Assembly (NCBI GenBank): GCA_030913385.1
Contig: CP133159.1
Span: 1,758,584 to 1,822,583, forward strand
Length of the DNA stretch: 64,000 nucleotides
Direction: 5' to 3'
Source: Cytophagaceae bacterium ABcell3
GTDB taxonomy: Bacteria; Bacteroidota; Bacteroidia; Cytophagales; Cytophagaceae
Part shown: positions 63,983-64,000 of the stretch, piece after piece
Layout: the number at the start of each line of letters is the position of its first letter
Position numbering within the stretch: position 1 is the first letter of the stretch
Program-made: the position numbers and the translations under genes
Notes under the pieces: generated by a model
What the model was told of the DNA's origin: nothing
The model's input: only the letters and a program-made list of their open reading frames with translations
Databases searched by the model: none

Positions 63983-64000
63983 GTTGCTGGTGTTTTCACC
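63983..64000. repeat. Dispersed palindrome, copy 5 (cut by window edge)
   Basis: cccctcccgttgctggtgtt then ttcacc: the left arm, loop and start of the right arm of the TTGGTG/CACCAA family, with the same cccctccc prefix as copy 2. Confidence 0.7.

Overview
The window looks like a chromosomal segment of a marine or soil-type Bacteroidota, most likely Cytophagales. Three things point there. At least eight proteins end in a C-terminal sorting domain of the type IX secretion system (T9SS), with the 'YPNP/APNP ... GVYF.. K.L' pattern. There is an ECF sigma/FecR/STN regulatory set. Genes lack strong Shine-Dalgarno sites, and the intergenic DNA is AT-rich and full of dispersed palindromes. No rRNA, tRNA or CRISPR array was seen.

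Layout. 1-8.6 kb: the start of msrB (cut by the left edge), a GH13 amylase gene broken by a frameshift and a stop codon, several small lipoproteins or unknown proteins, an ABM-family protein, a Tat-type aldo/keto reductase, and two repeat-rich spacers (3665-4585 and 6420-6660). 8.7-26.7 kb: two adjacent T9SS surface proteins. The first has 4984 residues: 19 Ig-like modules, then PPC, CARDB, Calx-beta, PKD-like, dockerin-like and cohesin-like domains. The second has 1004 residues: a homologous cohesin-like domain plus eight nearly identical PKD repeats. 26.8-31 kb: a MITE-like element, a frameshifted formylglycine-generating-enzyme-like gene, and a coupled VanW / L,D-transpeptidase pair. 31-37.5 kb: a probable six-gene operon (ECF sigma, FecR anti-sigma, STN/surface-repeat protein, START-like protein, SDR, epimerase-DUF2062 fusion). 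37.5-50.6 kb: a second MITE copy with a 7-bp target duplication, a small T9SS cargo protein, a duplicated gene fragment, hrpB, a VIT-family transporter, an outer-membrane-type protein, uppP, a PilJ-type histidine kinase, a DUF2339/DUF3999 pair and a sugE/gdx-type exporter. 50.6-61.4 kb: palindromic repeats around a histidine-kinase remnant, then four tandem copies (unit 2608-2609 bp) of a GEVED/SprB-repeat T9SS surface protein gene. 61.4-64 kb: another T9SS protein, and the window ends inside a palindromic repeat.

The most interesting locus is the four-copy array at 51.0-61.4 kb. Promoter, gene and terminator are duplicated together. The copies are mosaics with short AT-rich variable windows in a GC-richer, almost invariant frame. 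Copies 2 and 3 are each put out of frame by a one-base change in a poly-G run, and copy 4 has an in-frame run of nine G just after its signal peptide. This is what a phase-variable, recombining surface-antigen locus would look like, though sequencing error in homopolymers must be excluded. Second are the cohesin/dockerin-like domains on neighbouring T9SS proteins, which suggest non-covalent assembly at the cell surface. Third is the ECF-FecR-STN operon, which has no TonB receptor and leads into lipid-type enzymes.
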